From Pseudoxanthomonas dokdonensis (GTDB lineage: Bacteria; Pseudomonadota; Gammaproteobacteria; Xanthomonadales; Xanthomonadaceae), in NCBI RefSeq assembly GCF_001431405.1, contig NZ_LDJL01000001.1, positions 1 to 64,000 on the forward strand: a DNA stretch of 64,000 bases, given 5' to 3'. Under the pieces are notes generated by a model, which was given only the letters and a program-made list of their open reading frames with translations, was not told the DNA's origin and searched no databases. This document shows positions 8,498-18,666 of the stretch, one piece after another. Within the stretch, counting starts at the first letter, position 1. Each line of letters begins with the position of its first letter. Position numbers and translations under genes: made by a program.

Positions 8498-10825
8498 CTA
8501 GAAGGTAGCGACCAGATCCGGGGCTACGGTTTTCAGATGGGCACGGAAGTCGTCCTGGATGCGTTCCAGCGCCTGCTGGCTGTCAGCCTCGAAACGCAGC
8601 ACCAGGATTGGTGTGGTGTTGCTGGCGCGCAGCAGGCCCCAGCCGTCATCCCAGTCCGCCCGCAGGCCGTCGATGGTGGAGATGCGGGCGCCTTCGAACT
8701 GCGCGCTTTCGACAAACCGTTCGACCACCGCATGCGGGGTGCCCTCGTTGACCGGCACCTTGATTTCCGGGGTGGAGATGCCGTTCGGCAGCGCCTCGAG
8801 CACCTGGCTCGGCGTCTCACTGCGGGCAGCCAGGATTTCCAGCAGCCGGGCGGCCGAATACAGACCGTCGTCAAATCCGTACCAGCGCTCCTGGAAGAAG
8901 AAGTGGCCGCTCATCTCGCCGGCCAGTTCGGCGCCGGTCTCGCGCATCTTGCTCTTGATCAGCGAGTGGCCGGTTTTCCACATCATCGGGGTGCCACCGT
9001 GGCGCAGGATCCAGCCCTGCAGCTTGCCGGTGCACTTGACGTCGAAGATCACCAGTGCGCCGGGGTTGCGCTCCAGCACGTCGGCGGCGAACAGCATCAG
9101 CAGCCGGTCCGGGAAGATGATTTCGCCGTCGCGGGTCACCACGCCCAGCCGATCGCCATCGCCGTCGAAGGCCAGGCCGAGATCGGCGTCGAAACGCTTG
9201 ACGGTCTGGATCAGGTCCTCCAGGTTGTGTGGCTCGCTTGGATCCGGATGATGATTGGGGAAGGTGCCGTCGACCTCGCAGTACAGCGGGATCACTTCGG
9301 CCCCGATCGCTTCCAGCAGTTGCGGGGCCAGGTCGCCGGCCACGCCGTTGCCGGCATCGACGACCACTTTCAGCGGTCGCTCCAGTTGTACGTCATCGGC
9401 GATGCGCTGCACGTAGTCGGCGCCGATGTCACGGTGTTGCAGGCTGCCGGGTTCGCGGGCCTGGTGCAGCTCGCGCTGCTCGATGCGCCGGTACAGATCG
9501 GTGATGGCATCGCCGGACAGGGTTTCGCCGCCGATCACGATCTTGAAGCCGTTGTAATCAGGTGGATTGTGGCTGCCGGTAACGGCCACGCTGCTGCCGG
9601 TACGCAGGTGGTAGGCAGCGAAATAGGCCACCGGGGTGGGCGCCATGCCGATGTCGATGACGTTGCGGCCAGCCTTGCGCAGGCCCTGGATCAGCCCGCC
9701 GACCAGGTCCGGGCCGGACAGGCGGCCATCGCGGCCAACCACGATGTCGGTCAGATCCTGCTGCTGCATGACGGTGCCGATGGCCTGGCCAATCAATTCA
9801 GCCACGTCCACGTCCAGCGTGGTGCCGACAATGCCGCGGATGTCATAGGCGCGGAAAATACCTGGATCAACGTTCACTTGTTTCCTTTCCGAGGGGGCTT
9901 CGGTGTTGCCGGGGGATTTCTTTTCCGTCGCCACCACGGGCAGCGGTTCGCGTTGCAGCGATTCACTCAGGGTCGGTGATTCCTCATCGGCCGGGTCGGC
10001 CGTACCGCGACGCAGTGCCGGCAAGCGCAGCCCGCCACGCGCGATCAGCAGCGACACTATCGCCAGCAGGGCGAATACCACCGCCGCCACCAGGCTGGCG
10101 ACGGCGCCCAGACCCATGACCGCAGCGGTGCTTTCAGGCAGCGCGGCAGCCACCCGCAGACCGGTGTCGCCAACCGCGTGGGCCAGTACCTCGGCGCCGT
10201 CGGACAAGGCCGTGTTGCCACGTTCACGCACGTTGAAGTTGCCCTGGCGCAGGGCCAGGTAGGCGCGGCTGGGCACCACCACTGAATCGAAACCGCCGGT
10301 CAACTGTTCCAGCGGCAGGCTGGCATAGACCACGCCCAGCGCCGAGGATGCGGCCACGCCGAAGCGGGTCTGCTTGCCATCCTTGACCACACGCGCGACC
10401 GGTTCGCTCTGCTTGAGGCCTGCTTCCAGCAGCGCCAGCTTGCTGTAGCCGAATGCGCCGGGATCGGCGTAGGCGGCGTCAAGCGTCGCCGGGTACACCT
10501 GCACGTTATCGACGCCGGCCCAACCGTGCTGGACACGTTTGCTGACCGCGTCGGCATCGCCACTGGCCATCGCCGACTGGACGCTTTCGCTGGCCAGCCG
10601 CTGCTTCATCTGTATGGTCTGGCCGCTGAATGCCGTTTGCACCAGCCGGGTCGCGTTGTCGCGCGCACTCTCGATGCCGTTGGCCAGCTGCGTGTCGCGC
10701 CACTGCATGGCGCCGGTATAGCCCAGCCAAAGCGCCAGCAATGCAAACAACACCGCCAACAGCGGCAGCGTGCGCCCCATGCCACCCGGCATCTGCAGAA
10801 AAACCGATTGAACCTTGTTGGTCAT
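8498..10825 (-). CDS. algC: Phosphomannomutase/phosphoglucomutase with an N-terminal membrane sensor-like domain
   Basis: This enzyme interconverts hexose 6- and 1-phosphates, feeding GDP-mannose and UDP-glucose for LPS and exopolysaccharide. The 775-residue protein is much longer than the roughly 460-residue enzyme. It has TM1 (about 20-40), a roughly 195-residue presumed periplasmic region, TM2 (about 236-263) and a charged linker, then the mutase from about 319. The active-site serine loop (VTGSHNP), metal loop (DGDGDR), sugar loop (GEMSGHFF) and phosphate loop (RASNTTP) are all intact. The start is an ATG just after GGGGGCG; a GTG one codon earlier is possible. It lies 11 bp after dut in a coaBC-dut-algC operon, the same order as in pseudomonads. 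Confidence 0.9.
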   Translation of the reverse strand: MTNKVQSVFLQMPGGMGRTLPLLAVLFALLALWLGYTGAMQWRDTQLANGIESARDNATRLVQTAFSGQTIQMKQRLASESVQSAMASGDADAVSKRVQHGWAGVDNVQVYPATLDAAYADPGAFGYSKLALLEAGLKQSEPVARVVKDGKQTRFGVAASSALGVVYASLPLEQLTGGFDSVVVPSRAYLALRQGNFNVRERGNTALSDGAEVLAHAVGDTGLRVAAALPESTAAVMGLGAVASLVAAVVFALLAIVSLLIARGGLRLPALRRGTADPADEESPTLSESLQREPLPVVATEKKSPGNTEAPSERKQVNVDPGIFRAYDIRGIVGTTLDVDVAELIGQAIGTVMQQQDLTDIVVGRDGRLSGPDLVGGLIQGLRKAGRNVIDIGMAPTPVAYFAAYHLRTGSSVAVTGSHNPPDYNGFKIVIGGETLSGDAITDLYRRIEQRELHQAREPGSLQHRDIGADYVQRIADDVQLERPLKVVVDAGNGVAGDLAPQLLEAIGAEVIPLYCEVDGTFPNHHPDPSEPHNLEDLIQTVKRFDADLGLAFDGDGDRLGVVTRDGEIIFPDRLLMLFAADVLERNPGALVIFDVKCTGKLQGWILRHGGTPMMWKTGHSLIKSKMRETGAELAGEMSGHFFFQERWYGFDDGLYSAARLLEILAARSETPSQVLEALPNGISTPEIKVPVNEGTPHAVVERFVESAQFEGARISTIDGLRADWDDGWGLLRASNTTPILVLRFEADSQQALERIQDDFRAHLKTVAPDLVATF

Positions 10826-10836
10826 CACCGCCCCCT

Positions 10837-11304
10837 TCAGCGTATGCCCGTGTGGCCGAATCCCCCCGCACCGCGCGCGGAATCAGTGAATGTGTCGACC
10901 ACCTGCAAGCTTACCCGCACGATGGGCAACACCACCAACTGCGCGATACGGTCACCGGGCTGGATCACGAACGCTTCCTGGCCACGGTTCCAGGCGCTGA
11001 TCAGCAACGGCCCCTGGTAATCGGCATCGATCAGCCCGGTGCCGTTGCCCAGCACGATGCCATGGCGATGGCCCAGGCCGGATCGCGGCAGCACGATGGC
11101 GCACAGCTGCGGGTCGTGCATGTATATCGAAATGCCGCTGGGCACCAGTGCCGCGTCGCCGGGCTCAAGCGTCAACGGCGCATCCAGCGCGGCGCGCAGA
11201 TCCATGCCGGCGCTGGATTCGGTCGCGTAGTTCGGCAATGGCCACTGGTCGCCGAACCGGGGATCAAGCAGTTTCACTTGCACGCTCGTGCCTGCTGCGG
11301 TCAT
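10837..11304 (-). CDS. dut: Deoxyuridine triphosphatase
   Basis: Dut hydrolyses dUTP to dUMP, keeping uracil out of DNA and supplying the dTMP precursor. All five trimeric dUTPase motifs are visible in the 155 residues: [35 protein letters not shown] and the C-terminal [10 protein letters not shown]. The ATG overlaps the coaBC stop codon (ATGA, 11301-11304), so translation is probably coupled. Confidence 0.96.
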   Translation of the reverse strand: MTAAGTSVQVKLLDPRFGDQWPLPNYATESSAGMDLRAALDAPLTLEPGDAALVPSGISIYMHDPQLCAIVLPRSGLGHRHGIVLGNGTGLIDADYQGPLLISAWNRGQEAFVIQPGDRIAQLVVLPIVRVSLQVVDTFTDSARGAGGFGHTGIR

Positions 11305-12536
11305 GCCTGTAGTCGCTCCACGATGAGTTGCATCAATTGCCTGGCCAGCTCGGTCTTGGGTGCGGAGGCGAATGCGCGCTCGCCATCTTTCCAGTAGGCG
11401 GTCATGGCGTTGCTGTCGCTTTCGAAACCGCCATCGGCAATGCCGACGCGGTTGGCGACAATCATGTCCAGCCGCTTGGCTTCCAGTTTCCCGCGTGCAT
11501 AGCCGGCGACGTTTTCGGTTTCGGCGGCAAAGCCGACCACCAGTTGCAGTGCCTGGGTCTGGGCGGCGACCTCGGCCAGGATGTCCGGCGTGCGCATCAG
11601 GTCCAGGGCCAGGCTTTCACTGGATTTCTTGATCTTGTTGACGGCCGGCTGCCGTGGCGTGTAGTCGGCAACCGCGGCGGCGCCGATATAGATGTCAGCC
11701 GGCAGCGCGGCGAATACCGCCTGGTGCATCTGCGCTGCCGAGCGCACATCGACGCGCTGGACGCCGGCGGGTGTTGCCAGATGCACCGGGCCGGCCACCA
11801 GCGTGACTTCGGCGCCCATGCCGGCGGCAGCGGCGGCGATCGCAAAGCCCATCTTGCCGCTGCTGCGGTTGCCCAGGAAGCGGACCGGGTCCAGATCCTC
11901 ATAGGTCGGTCCGGCACTGACCAGCACCTTCTTTCCCTGCAACGGGCCAGGCGCCGGATTGCCGCTGTCCGCGTCCGCACCGGCGGGCAACTGGATGACG
12001 ATATCCAGCGGCTCGCTGAGCCGGCCCGGGCCGGACTCGCCTTCGGCCAGCGGACCGTCTTCCGGACCGATCACCTGCACGCCGCGTTCGCGCAAGATGG
12101 CGATGTTGGCCTGGGTCGCCGGATGCAGCCACATGTGATGGTTCATCGCCGGGCATACGGTCAGCGGCGCGGTGGTGGCCAGGCACAGGGTGGTCACCAG
12201 ATCATCGGCCGCGCCCTGGGCCAGTCGCGCCAGCAGATCGGCGGTGGCCGGGGCAATGACGATGCGGTCGGCCCAGCGCGCCAGTTCGATGTGGCCCATC
12301 GACGCCTCGGCCGCGCTGTCCCACAAGCTGGTCCGCACCGGATGACCGGACAGCGCCTGGAAGCTCAACGGTGTCACGAATTGCTGGGCACCGGCGGTCA
12401 TCGCCACCTGCACCCGTGCACCGGCATCACGCAGGCGCCGGACCAGATCCAGCGACTTGTAAACCGCAATACCGCCGCCCACGCATAACAGGATGCGCTG
12501 GCCGTGCAGCCTGCCTGGCTGATCTGCTGCCGTCAC
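11301..12536 (-). CDS. coaBC: Bifunctional phosphopantothenoylcysteine decarboxylase/synthetase
   Basis: CoaBC makes phosphopantetheine from phosphopantothenate and cysteine in coenzyme A synthesis. The N-terminal flavoprotein CoaC half (about residues 1-185) has VGGGIAVYK and the PAMNHHMW motif. The CoaB half starts near [18 protein letters not shown] and has RSSGKMG and AAAVADY. The start is GTG at 12536, 9 bp after AGGA; upstream sequence in the same frame looks non-coding. At the substrate-clamp position where E. coli CoaC has ACGD with catalytic Cys158, this protein reads AEGE, so the cysteine is replaced by glutamate. It is divergent from radC, the classic neighbour. Confidence 0.92.
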   Translation of the reverse strand: MTAADQPGRLHGQRILLCVGGGIAVYKSLDLVRRLRDAGARVQVAMTAGAQQFVTPLSFQALSGHPVRTSLWDSAAEASMGHIELARWADRIVIAPATADLLARLAQGAADDLVTTLCLATTAPLTVCPAMNHHMWLHPATQANIAILRERGVQVIGPEDGPLAEGESGPGRLSEPLDIVIQLPAGADADSGNPAPGPLQGKKVLVSAGPTYEDLDPVRFLGNRSSGKMGFAIAAAAAGMGAEVTLVAGPVHLATPAGVQRVDVRSAAQMHQAVFAALPADIYIGAAAVADYTPRQPAVNKIKKSSESLALDLMRTPDILAEVAAQTQALQLVVGFAAETENVAGYARGKLEAKRLDMIVANRVGIADGGFESDSNAMTAYWKDGERAFASAPKTELARQLMQLIVERLQA

Positions 12537-12827
12537 GTCGGGTTTTCCTATCGCCAAACAGGTGCCTAGCTTACCCGATGCGCCGGTATTGTCCGCGTAA
12601 AGCAGTCCGGCCACTGATCGCGAACCGCTGCATCTGTCACCTGCGTCTGCACCTGCCAGAACAGCTACGCCAGCGGCCACCATGTCGGTGCCGGCTACCA
12701 CGGCATGGACCAGTCGCGGTCAATGCAGCCTGAGCGGGGCGTGGTGAGATTGCCGGCCTGCTCTCCTACGTTCTGACACGCCGGTTTCCGATATCCAGCG
12801 GCGGCATGCTGGCGGCAAGCTGTTGTC

Positions 12828-13502
12828 ATGCGCATCCAGGAATGGCCCGCCGCCGAACGCCCCCGTGAGAAGCTGCTGCAGCGTGGCGCCGCGCGCCTGT
12901 CCGATGCCGAGTTGCTGGCCATCTTTCTGGGCTCGGGATTGGCCGGCCAGGACGCGGTCGCCACCGCCCGCAACCTGCTGGCTGCGCATGGACCGCTGCG
13001 CCGGCTGCTGGACCGGTCGGCGGCGGAGTTGATGCGCCTGCCCGGCCTGGGTCCGGCACGTGCCTGCCAGCTGCTGGCCGCGCTGGAATTGGGCCATCGC
13101 CATCTGGCTGCGGATCTGGAGCGCGGTGCCGCCCTGAGTGATCCACTCAGTGCCGGGCGTTACTTCTGCCAGCGCCTGCGGCACCGACCGCACGAGGTTT
13201 TCGCCGCGCTGTTCCTGGACAACCGGCATCGGGCGCTGGCCTTCGAGGAGTTGTTCCAGGGCACGGTGGATGCGGCCGAGGTCCACCCGCGCGAAGTGGT
13301 GCGGCGGGCGATGACCCATAACGCCGCCGCCCTGATCATCGGCCACAATCACCCTTCCGGCTGCAGCGAACCCTCGGCCGCCGACCGCGCCATCACCGTT
13401 CGCCTGAAGCAGGCGCTGGAACTGGTCGACGTGCGCCTGCTGGATCATTTCGTCGTCGGCGACGGGCCGCCGGTGTCACTGGCCAGCCGCGGCTGGATGT
13501 GA
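12828..13502 (+). CDS. radC: RadC-family JAB/MPN-domain protein
   Basis: The 224-residue protein has an N-terminal helix-hairpin-helix-like part ([22 protein letters not shown], about residues 66-87) and a C-terminal JAB1/MPN metalloprotease-like domain. The metal motif is complete: a Glu in the helix before, HNHPSG (about 173-178) and the following S..D (SAADRA). The family is named for DNA repair, but that role in E. coli has been questioned and the activity is unknown. No clear Shine-Dalgarno precedes the ATG. The 291-bp gap back to coaBC shows no convincing gene. Confidence 0.88.
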   Translation: MRIQEWPAAERPREKLLQRGAARLSDAELLAIFLGSGLAGQDAVATARNLLAAHGPLRRLLDRSAAELMRLPGLGPARACQLLAALELGHRHLAADLERGAALSDPLSAGRYFCQRLRHRPHEVFAALFLDNRHRALAFEELFQGTVDAAEVHPREVVRRAMTHNAAALIIGHNHPSGCSEPSAADRAITVRLKQALELVDVRLLDHFVVGDGPPVSLASRGWM

Positions 13503-13619
13503 GTCTGGCCGCCAAGCAGGCGATCAACCACGGCGGGCCCTCAAAACAAGGACTTGCGCGCCGCAGTCAGCTAAAATGCGCGTTTCCGTCATTGTTTCTG
13601 ACGCCTGACCGAGACCTTA

Positions 13620-15308
13620 GTGAAAGCTTCCCTGCGCGCCCTGATCAGCCAAGGCATCGATGCCCTGCGCCAAGCCGGCACCCTGCCCGCTGACGCGACC
13701 ACCCCGGATTTCGTGGTGGAACGCCCCAAAACCCGCGAGCACGGTGATTTCGCCACCAATGCGGCGATGCTGCTGGCCAAGGCCGCACGCAGCAATCCGC
13801 GCGCCATCGCCACCGCGCTGGTCGCCGCGCTGCCGGCCAATGAGGACGTGGCGAAGGTCGAAATCGCCGGACCGGGCTTCATCAATTTCCATCTCAGTCC
13901 GGCCGCCTACCAGCGTGAAGTGGCCAGCGCGCTGCGCCTGGGTACTGCGTACGGCCGCAACGACAGCGGCGCCGGCAAGATGGTCGGGGTCGAATATGTG
14001 TCGGCCAATCCGACCGGCCCGCTGCATGTCGGCCATGGTCGCGCCGGTGCCATCGGCGATTGCATCGCGCGGGTACTGGAAGCCAACGGCTGGGACGCAC
14101 GGCGCGAGTTCTATTACAACGACGCCGGCGTTCAGATCGACAACCTGGCGCTGTCGGTACAGGCCCGCGCCCAGGGCAAGACCCCGGACAGCCCGGACTG
14201 GCCGGAAAACGGCTATCGCGGTGATTACATCCAGGATGTCGCCAATGCCTATCTGGCCGGCGAAACCGTGCAGTGCGAGGGCTTCACCGTCACCGGCTCC
14301 GGCGATGCCACTGATCTGGATGCGATCCGCCGCTTCGCGGTGGTCGCGCTGCGCTGCGAGCAGAACCTGGATCTGGCCGCGTTCGGCGTGACCTTCGATA
14401 CCTATTTCCTGGAAAGCTCGCTGTACCGGGACAACAAGGTCGAGGAAACCGTCAGCACCCTGGTCGCCTCCGGCCACACCTACGAAGAAGGCGGCGCGCT
14501 GTGGCTGCGCTCGACCGACTTTGGTGATGACAAGGACCGGGTCATGCGCAAATCCGACGGTACTTACACCTATTTCGTGCCGGACGTGGCCTATCACCTG
14601 TCGAAATGGCAACGCGGTTACCAGCGCGCCATCACCGAACTCGGCGCCGATCACCACGGCACCCTGGCCCGGGTACTGGCCGGCTTGCAGGCACTGGACG
14701 TGGGCATCCCGCAGGGCTGGCCGGAATACGTGCTGCACCAGATGGTCACGGTGATGCGCGGTGGCGAAGAGGTCAAACTGTCCAAGCGCGCCGGCAGCTA
14801 TTTCACCCTGCGGGATCTGGTCGAAGAAGCCGGGCGCGATGCCACCCGCTGGTTCCTGATCGCCCGCAAGCCGGATTCGCAGCTGACTTTCGACATCGAC
14901 CTGGCGCGCCAGCAGAGCAACGACAATCCGGTGTTCTACGTGCAGTACGCGCACGCGCGGGTCTGCAGTCTGCTGCGTCAGGCTGGTGAGAAGGGCTATG
15001 CCTATGATCAGGACAACGGCCTGGCGCATCTGTCATTGCTGGCGGACGAGGCGTCGCTGTCACTGATGATGGAACTGTCGCGCTACCCGGAAATCGTCGA
15101 AATGGCCGGCGAATCGCTGGAACCGCACGCCATCGCGCAATACCTGCGGGAGTTGGCCTATGCTTTCCACACGTGGTACGGCGCCACGCCGGTGCTGATT
15201 GACGATGCCAATACCCGCGATGCGCGCCTGGCATTGGCATTGGCGACACGCCAGGCGTTGGCCAACGGACTGGATTTGCTGGGCGTCAGCGCCCCTGAAA
15301 AGATGTAA
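13620..15308 (+). CDS. argS: Arginyl-tRNA synthetase
   Basis: This class I synthetase charges tRNA-Arg. The 562-residue product has an N-terminal Add-1 domain with [14 protein letters not shown], the HIGH equivalent [10 protein letters not shown] (about 137-146), the KMSKS equivalent KLSKRAG, and a C-terminal DALR anticodon-binding domain. A non-canonical KMSKS is usual in ArgRS. Translation begins at GTG 13620. A TAAAAT box at 13572-13577 is a possible -10 element, but no good -35 accompanies it. The SPOR gene follows 15 bp after the stop, so the two are probably cotranscribed. Confidence 0.95.
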   Translation: MKASLRALISQGIDALRQAGTLPADATTPDFVVERPKTREHGDFATNAAMLLAKAARSNPRAIATALVAALPANEDVAKVEIAGPGFINFHLSPAAYQREVASALRLGTAYGRNDSGAGKMVGVEYVSANPTGPLHVGHGRAGAIGDCIARVLEANGWDARREFYYNDAGVQIDNLALSVQARAQGKTPDSPDWPENGYRGDYIQDVANAYLAGETVQCEGFTVTGSGDATDLDAIRRFAVVALRCEQNLDLAAFGVTFDTYFLESSLYRDNKVEETVSTLVASGHTYEEGGALWLRSTDFGDDKDRVMRKSDGTYTYFVPDVAYHLSKWQRGYQRAITELGADHHGTLARVLAGLQALDVGIPQGWPEYVLHQMVTVMRGGEEVKLSKRAGSYFTLRDLVEEAGRDATRWFLIARKPDSQLTFDIDLARQQSNDNPVFYVQYAHARVCSLLRQAGEKGYAYDQDNGLAHLSLLADEASLSLMMELSRYPEIVEMAGESLEPHAIAQYLRELAYAFHTWYGATPVLIDDANTRDARLALALATRQALANGLDLLGVSAPEKM

Positions 15309-15323
15309 CCGGAGAAGTAGTAG

Positions 15324-16109
15324 ATGGCGGCACGACGCGGTAAAAGTCAGGCAAAAAGGAATTCCTCGCAGGCGACGCCGGGCTGGGTATGGCTGATCCT
15401 CGGCCTTCTGATCGGGGCAGGGGTGTTTTTCATCTTCTTCAACAAGGACGGCAATGACTTCAATCCTTATCGGCCACAGCCCAATCCGCAGGCACGTCCG
15501 GCCAGCGCCAGCAGTGCCGACGATGAGCCGGTAGCACCCGATGCCGATGCCGACGAGCAGCCGGCGGCGAGCGCCAAAGAAGACAAGGGTAAGGAGCAGC
15601 AATACGATTTCTACACCTTGCTGCCCGGCAAGGAAGTGCAGATGACCGATGCCGAAGTCGCCGCCAGCGCGCGCGAGGAAGACGCACGCAAAGCACGCGC
15701 GGCACTGGAGAACAAGCCCGACCCGACCGCGGCCGCGAGCAGCCAGCCCAAGCCGATCGACGAAGATGCCGCCAGCCTGGCCAAGCCGGAGCCGACCAGC
15801 AAACCGGCAGCGACGACGGCCAGCCAGCCGGCCACTCCCGCCGCCCCGGCCGCCACCGTGGCCAGTGCTGCGCCGAGCGGTCGCTACATCCTGCAGGCTG
15901 GCGCTTTTGGTGCCTCCAGCGATGCCGAAGCGACCAAAGCCAAGATTGCACTGGCCGGCTTGAACGCGCGGGTCGAATCGGCCGAAATCAATGGCAAGAC
16001 CGTATACCGGGTGCGGATGGGGCCGTATTCCAGCGCGACCGATCTGGCCGAAGCCAAGCAGAAACTATCCGCCAGCGGCCTGCCGGCGATGGCCATCAAA
16101 GCCCAGTAA
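15324..16109 (+). CDS. SPOR-domain, FtsN-like membrane protein
   Basis: The 261-residue bitopic protein has a basic cytoplasmic tail (about 1-19), one transmembrane helix (about 20-40: WVWLILGLLIGAGVFFIFF), a long Ala/Pro/Asp-rich periplasmic linker and a C-terminal SPOR domain (about 186-261). SPOR domains bind glycan strands lacking stem peptides at the division site. The layout is that of FtsN, and FtsN-like SPOR genes downstream of argS are common in gammaproteobacteria. A role in septal murein synthesis is likely but rests on architecture. The ribosome-binding site GGAGAAG precedes the ATG. Confidence 0.82.
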   Translation: MAARRGKSQAKRNSSQATPGWVWLILGLLIGAGVFFIFFNKDGNDFNPYRPQPNPQARPASASSADDEPVAPDADADEQPAASAKEDKGKEQQYDFYTLLPGKEVQMTDAEVAASAREEDARKARAALENKPDPTAAASSQPKPIDEDAASLAKPEPTSKPAATTASQPATPAAPAATVASAAPSGRYILQAGAFGASSDAEATKAKIALAGLNARVESAEINGKTVYRVRMGPYSSATDLAEAKQKLSASGLPAMAIKAQ

Positions 16110-16142
16110 CCTGACCACACCCCGCCGCGGAGAGCAGCCGAC

Positions 16143-17352
<1,210 letters not shown>

Positions 17353-17380
17353 CGGCGACGTCCACTGGCGCGGAGACGCG

Positions 17381-18514
17381 TCAGACGCGCTCTTCGGCCA
17401 ACCTTTCAATCGCGGCGCGCGGGCGACGCAGGTAGAGCCCGCGCAACGCCAGGCCCGGTCGCTCGACGGCATAGTGCAACACCGCGCCGGCGACAAGAAT
17501 GGCCGAGGCATAAGCGATGAAGCTTGCCAGCGGCCTGCCCTGCAAAGCTTCACCCCACAGCGTATCGACCACGTGGTAGACCGATTTATGGGTCAGGTAC
17601 AGGCTGTAGGAAGCCGCCGCCAGCCAACCCATCCCCGGCAACGACCAGCGCCCGATCCAGCTGCGTGCACTGGCACCGGCGACGACCAGCAATGCCAGCC
17701 CGGCGGACAGCACCGGCCAGCCAACCGCGTTGCCGAGTAGTCCGGTGCGCTGGCGGAACAGCCACAACGCCATTGCCATCACTGCCAGGCCGAGCCACAG
17801 GAACAGATTCCCGCGTGCCTGCATCCACGCCCAGGCGCGCGGCCGATAGACGCGGATGCTGGCGATGATGACACCGGCCAGGATGCCGTCGAGCCGGCAC
17901 CAGGTGGGGTAATAGATGTCCTCGACAAACCAGTTGCGCTGCGGTGGGGTGCCGGCGTCGACCAAGGCCGTGTTGTGCAACCAGATCCCACTGCGCAGCG
18001 CGATGCCGCCGACCACGATGACGCTGCACAGGCTGGCGAACGCCAGCACCGACGGTTTGCGTGTCAGCAGCCAGGCCGCCCACGGAAACAGCAGGTAGAA
18101 ATGCTCTTCCACGCACAGTGACCACGCATGCGAGAACGCCGCCTTGGCCGGATAGTCGATCCACAGGTTGACGCTGAAGGTGGCGAATTTCCACCATGGT
18201 TCCATGCCGTCGGATTCGCGCAGCCACGGCACTGCCAGGTACAACGCCAGCACCACGGCGAACGCCGGCAGGATCCGGAATGCACGCTTCAGGTAGAAGG
18301 CCTTCAACGCCAGCGGCTTGCCGTCGGCCAATGGCGCCAGCAGCTGGCTGCCGATCAGGAAGCCGCTGAGCACGAAGAACAGATCGACGCCCATCCAGCC
18401 ATAGCGCGACAGCCATTCGAAGCCCGGCGCCAGACCGCCGATGATGTAGGAGTGGAACAGCATCACCCAGACGATGGCGATGGCACGCAACAGATCCAGT
18501 CCGGGCATTCTCAC
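17381..18514 (-). CDS. Acyltransferase 3 family membrane protein
   Basis: The 377-residue multi-pass protein is of the acyltransferase-3 (OafA/NodX-like) family, which acylates sugars of LPS, capsule or small molecules at the inner membrane. It has about ten hydrophobic segments. The family's Arg and His are in the first helix (LDLLRAIAIVWVMLFHS), and GVDLFFVLSGFLIG follows. An SGNH domain is absent, so this is the short form. The start is GTG 18514 or the ATG two codons later. The substrate cannot be read from the context; it stands alone between ydfG and speA. Confidence 0.82.
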   Translation of the reverse strand: MRMPGLDLLRAIAIVWVMLFHSYIIGGLAPGFEWLSRYGWMGVDLFFVLSGFLIGSQLLAPLADGKPLALKAFYLKRAFRILPAFAVVLALYLAVPWLRESDGMEPWWKFATFSVNLWIDYPAKAAFSHAWSLCVEEHFYLLFPWAAWLLTRKPSVLAFASLCSVIVVGGIALRSGIWLHNTALVDAGTPPQRNWFVEDIYYPTWCRLDGILAGVIIASIRVYRPRAWAWMQARGNLFLWLGLAVMAMALWLFRQRTGLLGNAVGWPVLSAGLALLVVAGASARSWIGRWSLPGMGWLAAASYSLYLTHKSVYHVVDTLWGEALQGRPLASFIAYASAILVAGAVLHYAVERPGLALRGLYLRRPRAAIERLAEERV

Positions 18515-18666
18515 GATGACGTCGTCCTTGGCTGACAGACGTCCAATCTAGCGTAGCCTCCGCGACAAGTCACCGGACGATTCGTCGCCGCAGCGCACAT
18601 TGCGGGCAGGGACAACGGCCGCTGAAGTTTTTGATGCGACAGAGGCCTCGGCGCAGATACAAGCGG

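Noticed and set aside
12537-12827. Extension of coaBC to an upstream start, or a gene in the coaBC-radC gap
   Set aside because: The upstream residues are not conserved in CoaBC; the GTG at 12536 has a good ribosome-binding site and the gap shows no coding pattern.
13620-15308. Missing KMSKS in ArgRS as an anomaly
   Set aside because: Most bacterial ArgRS have a degenerate motif here; KLSKR is ordinary.
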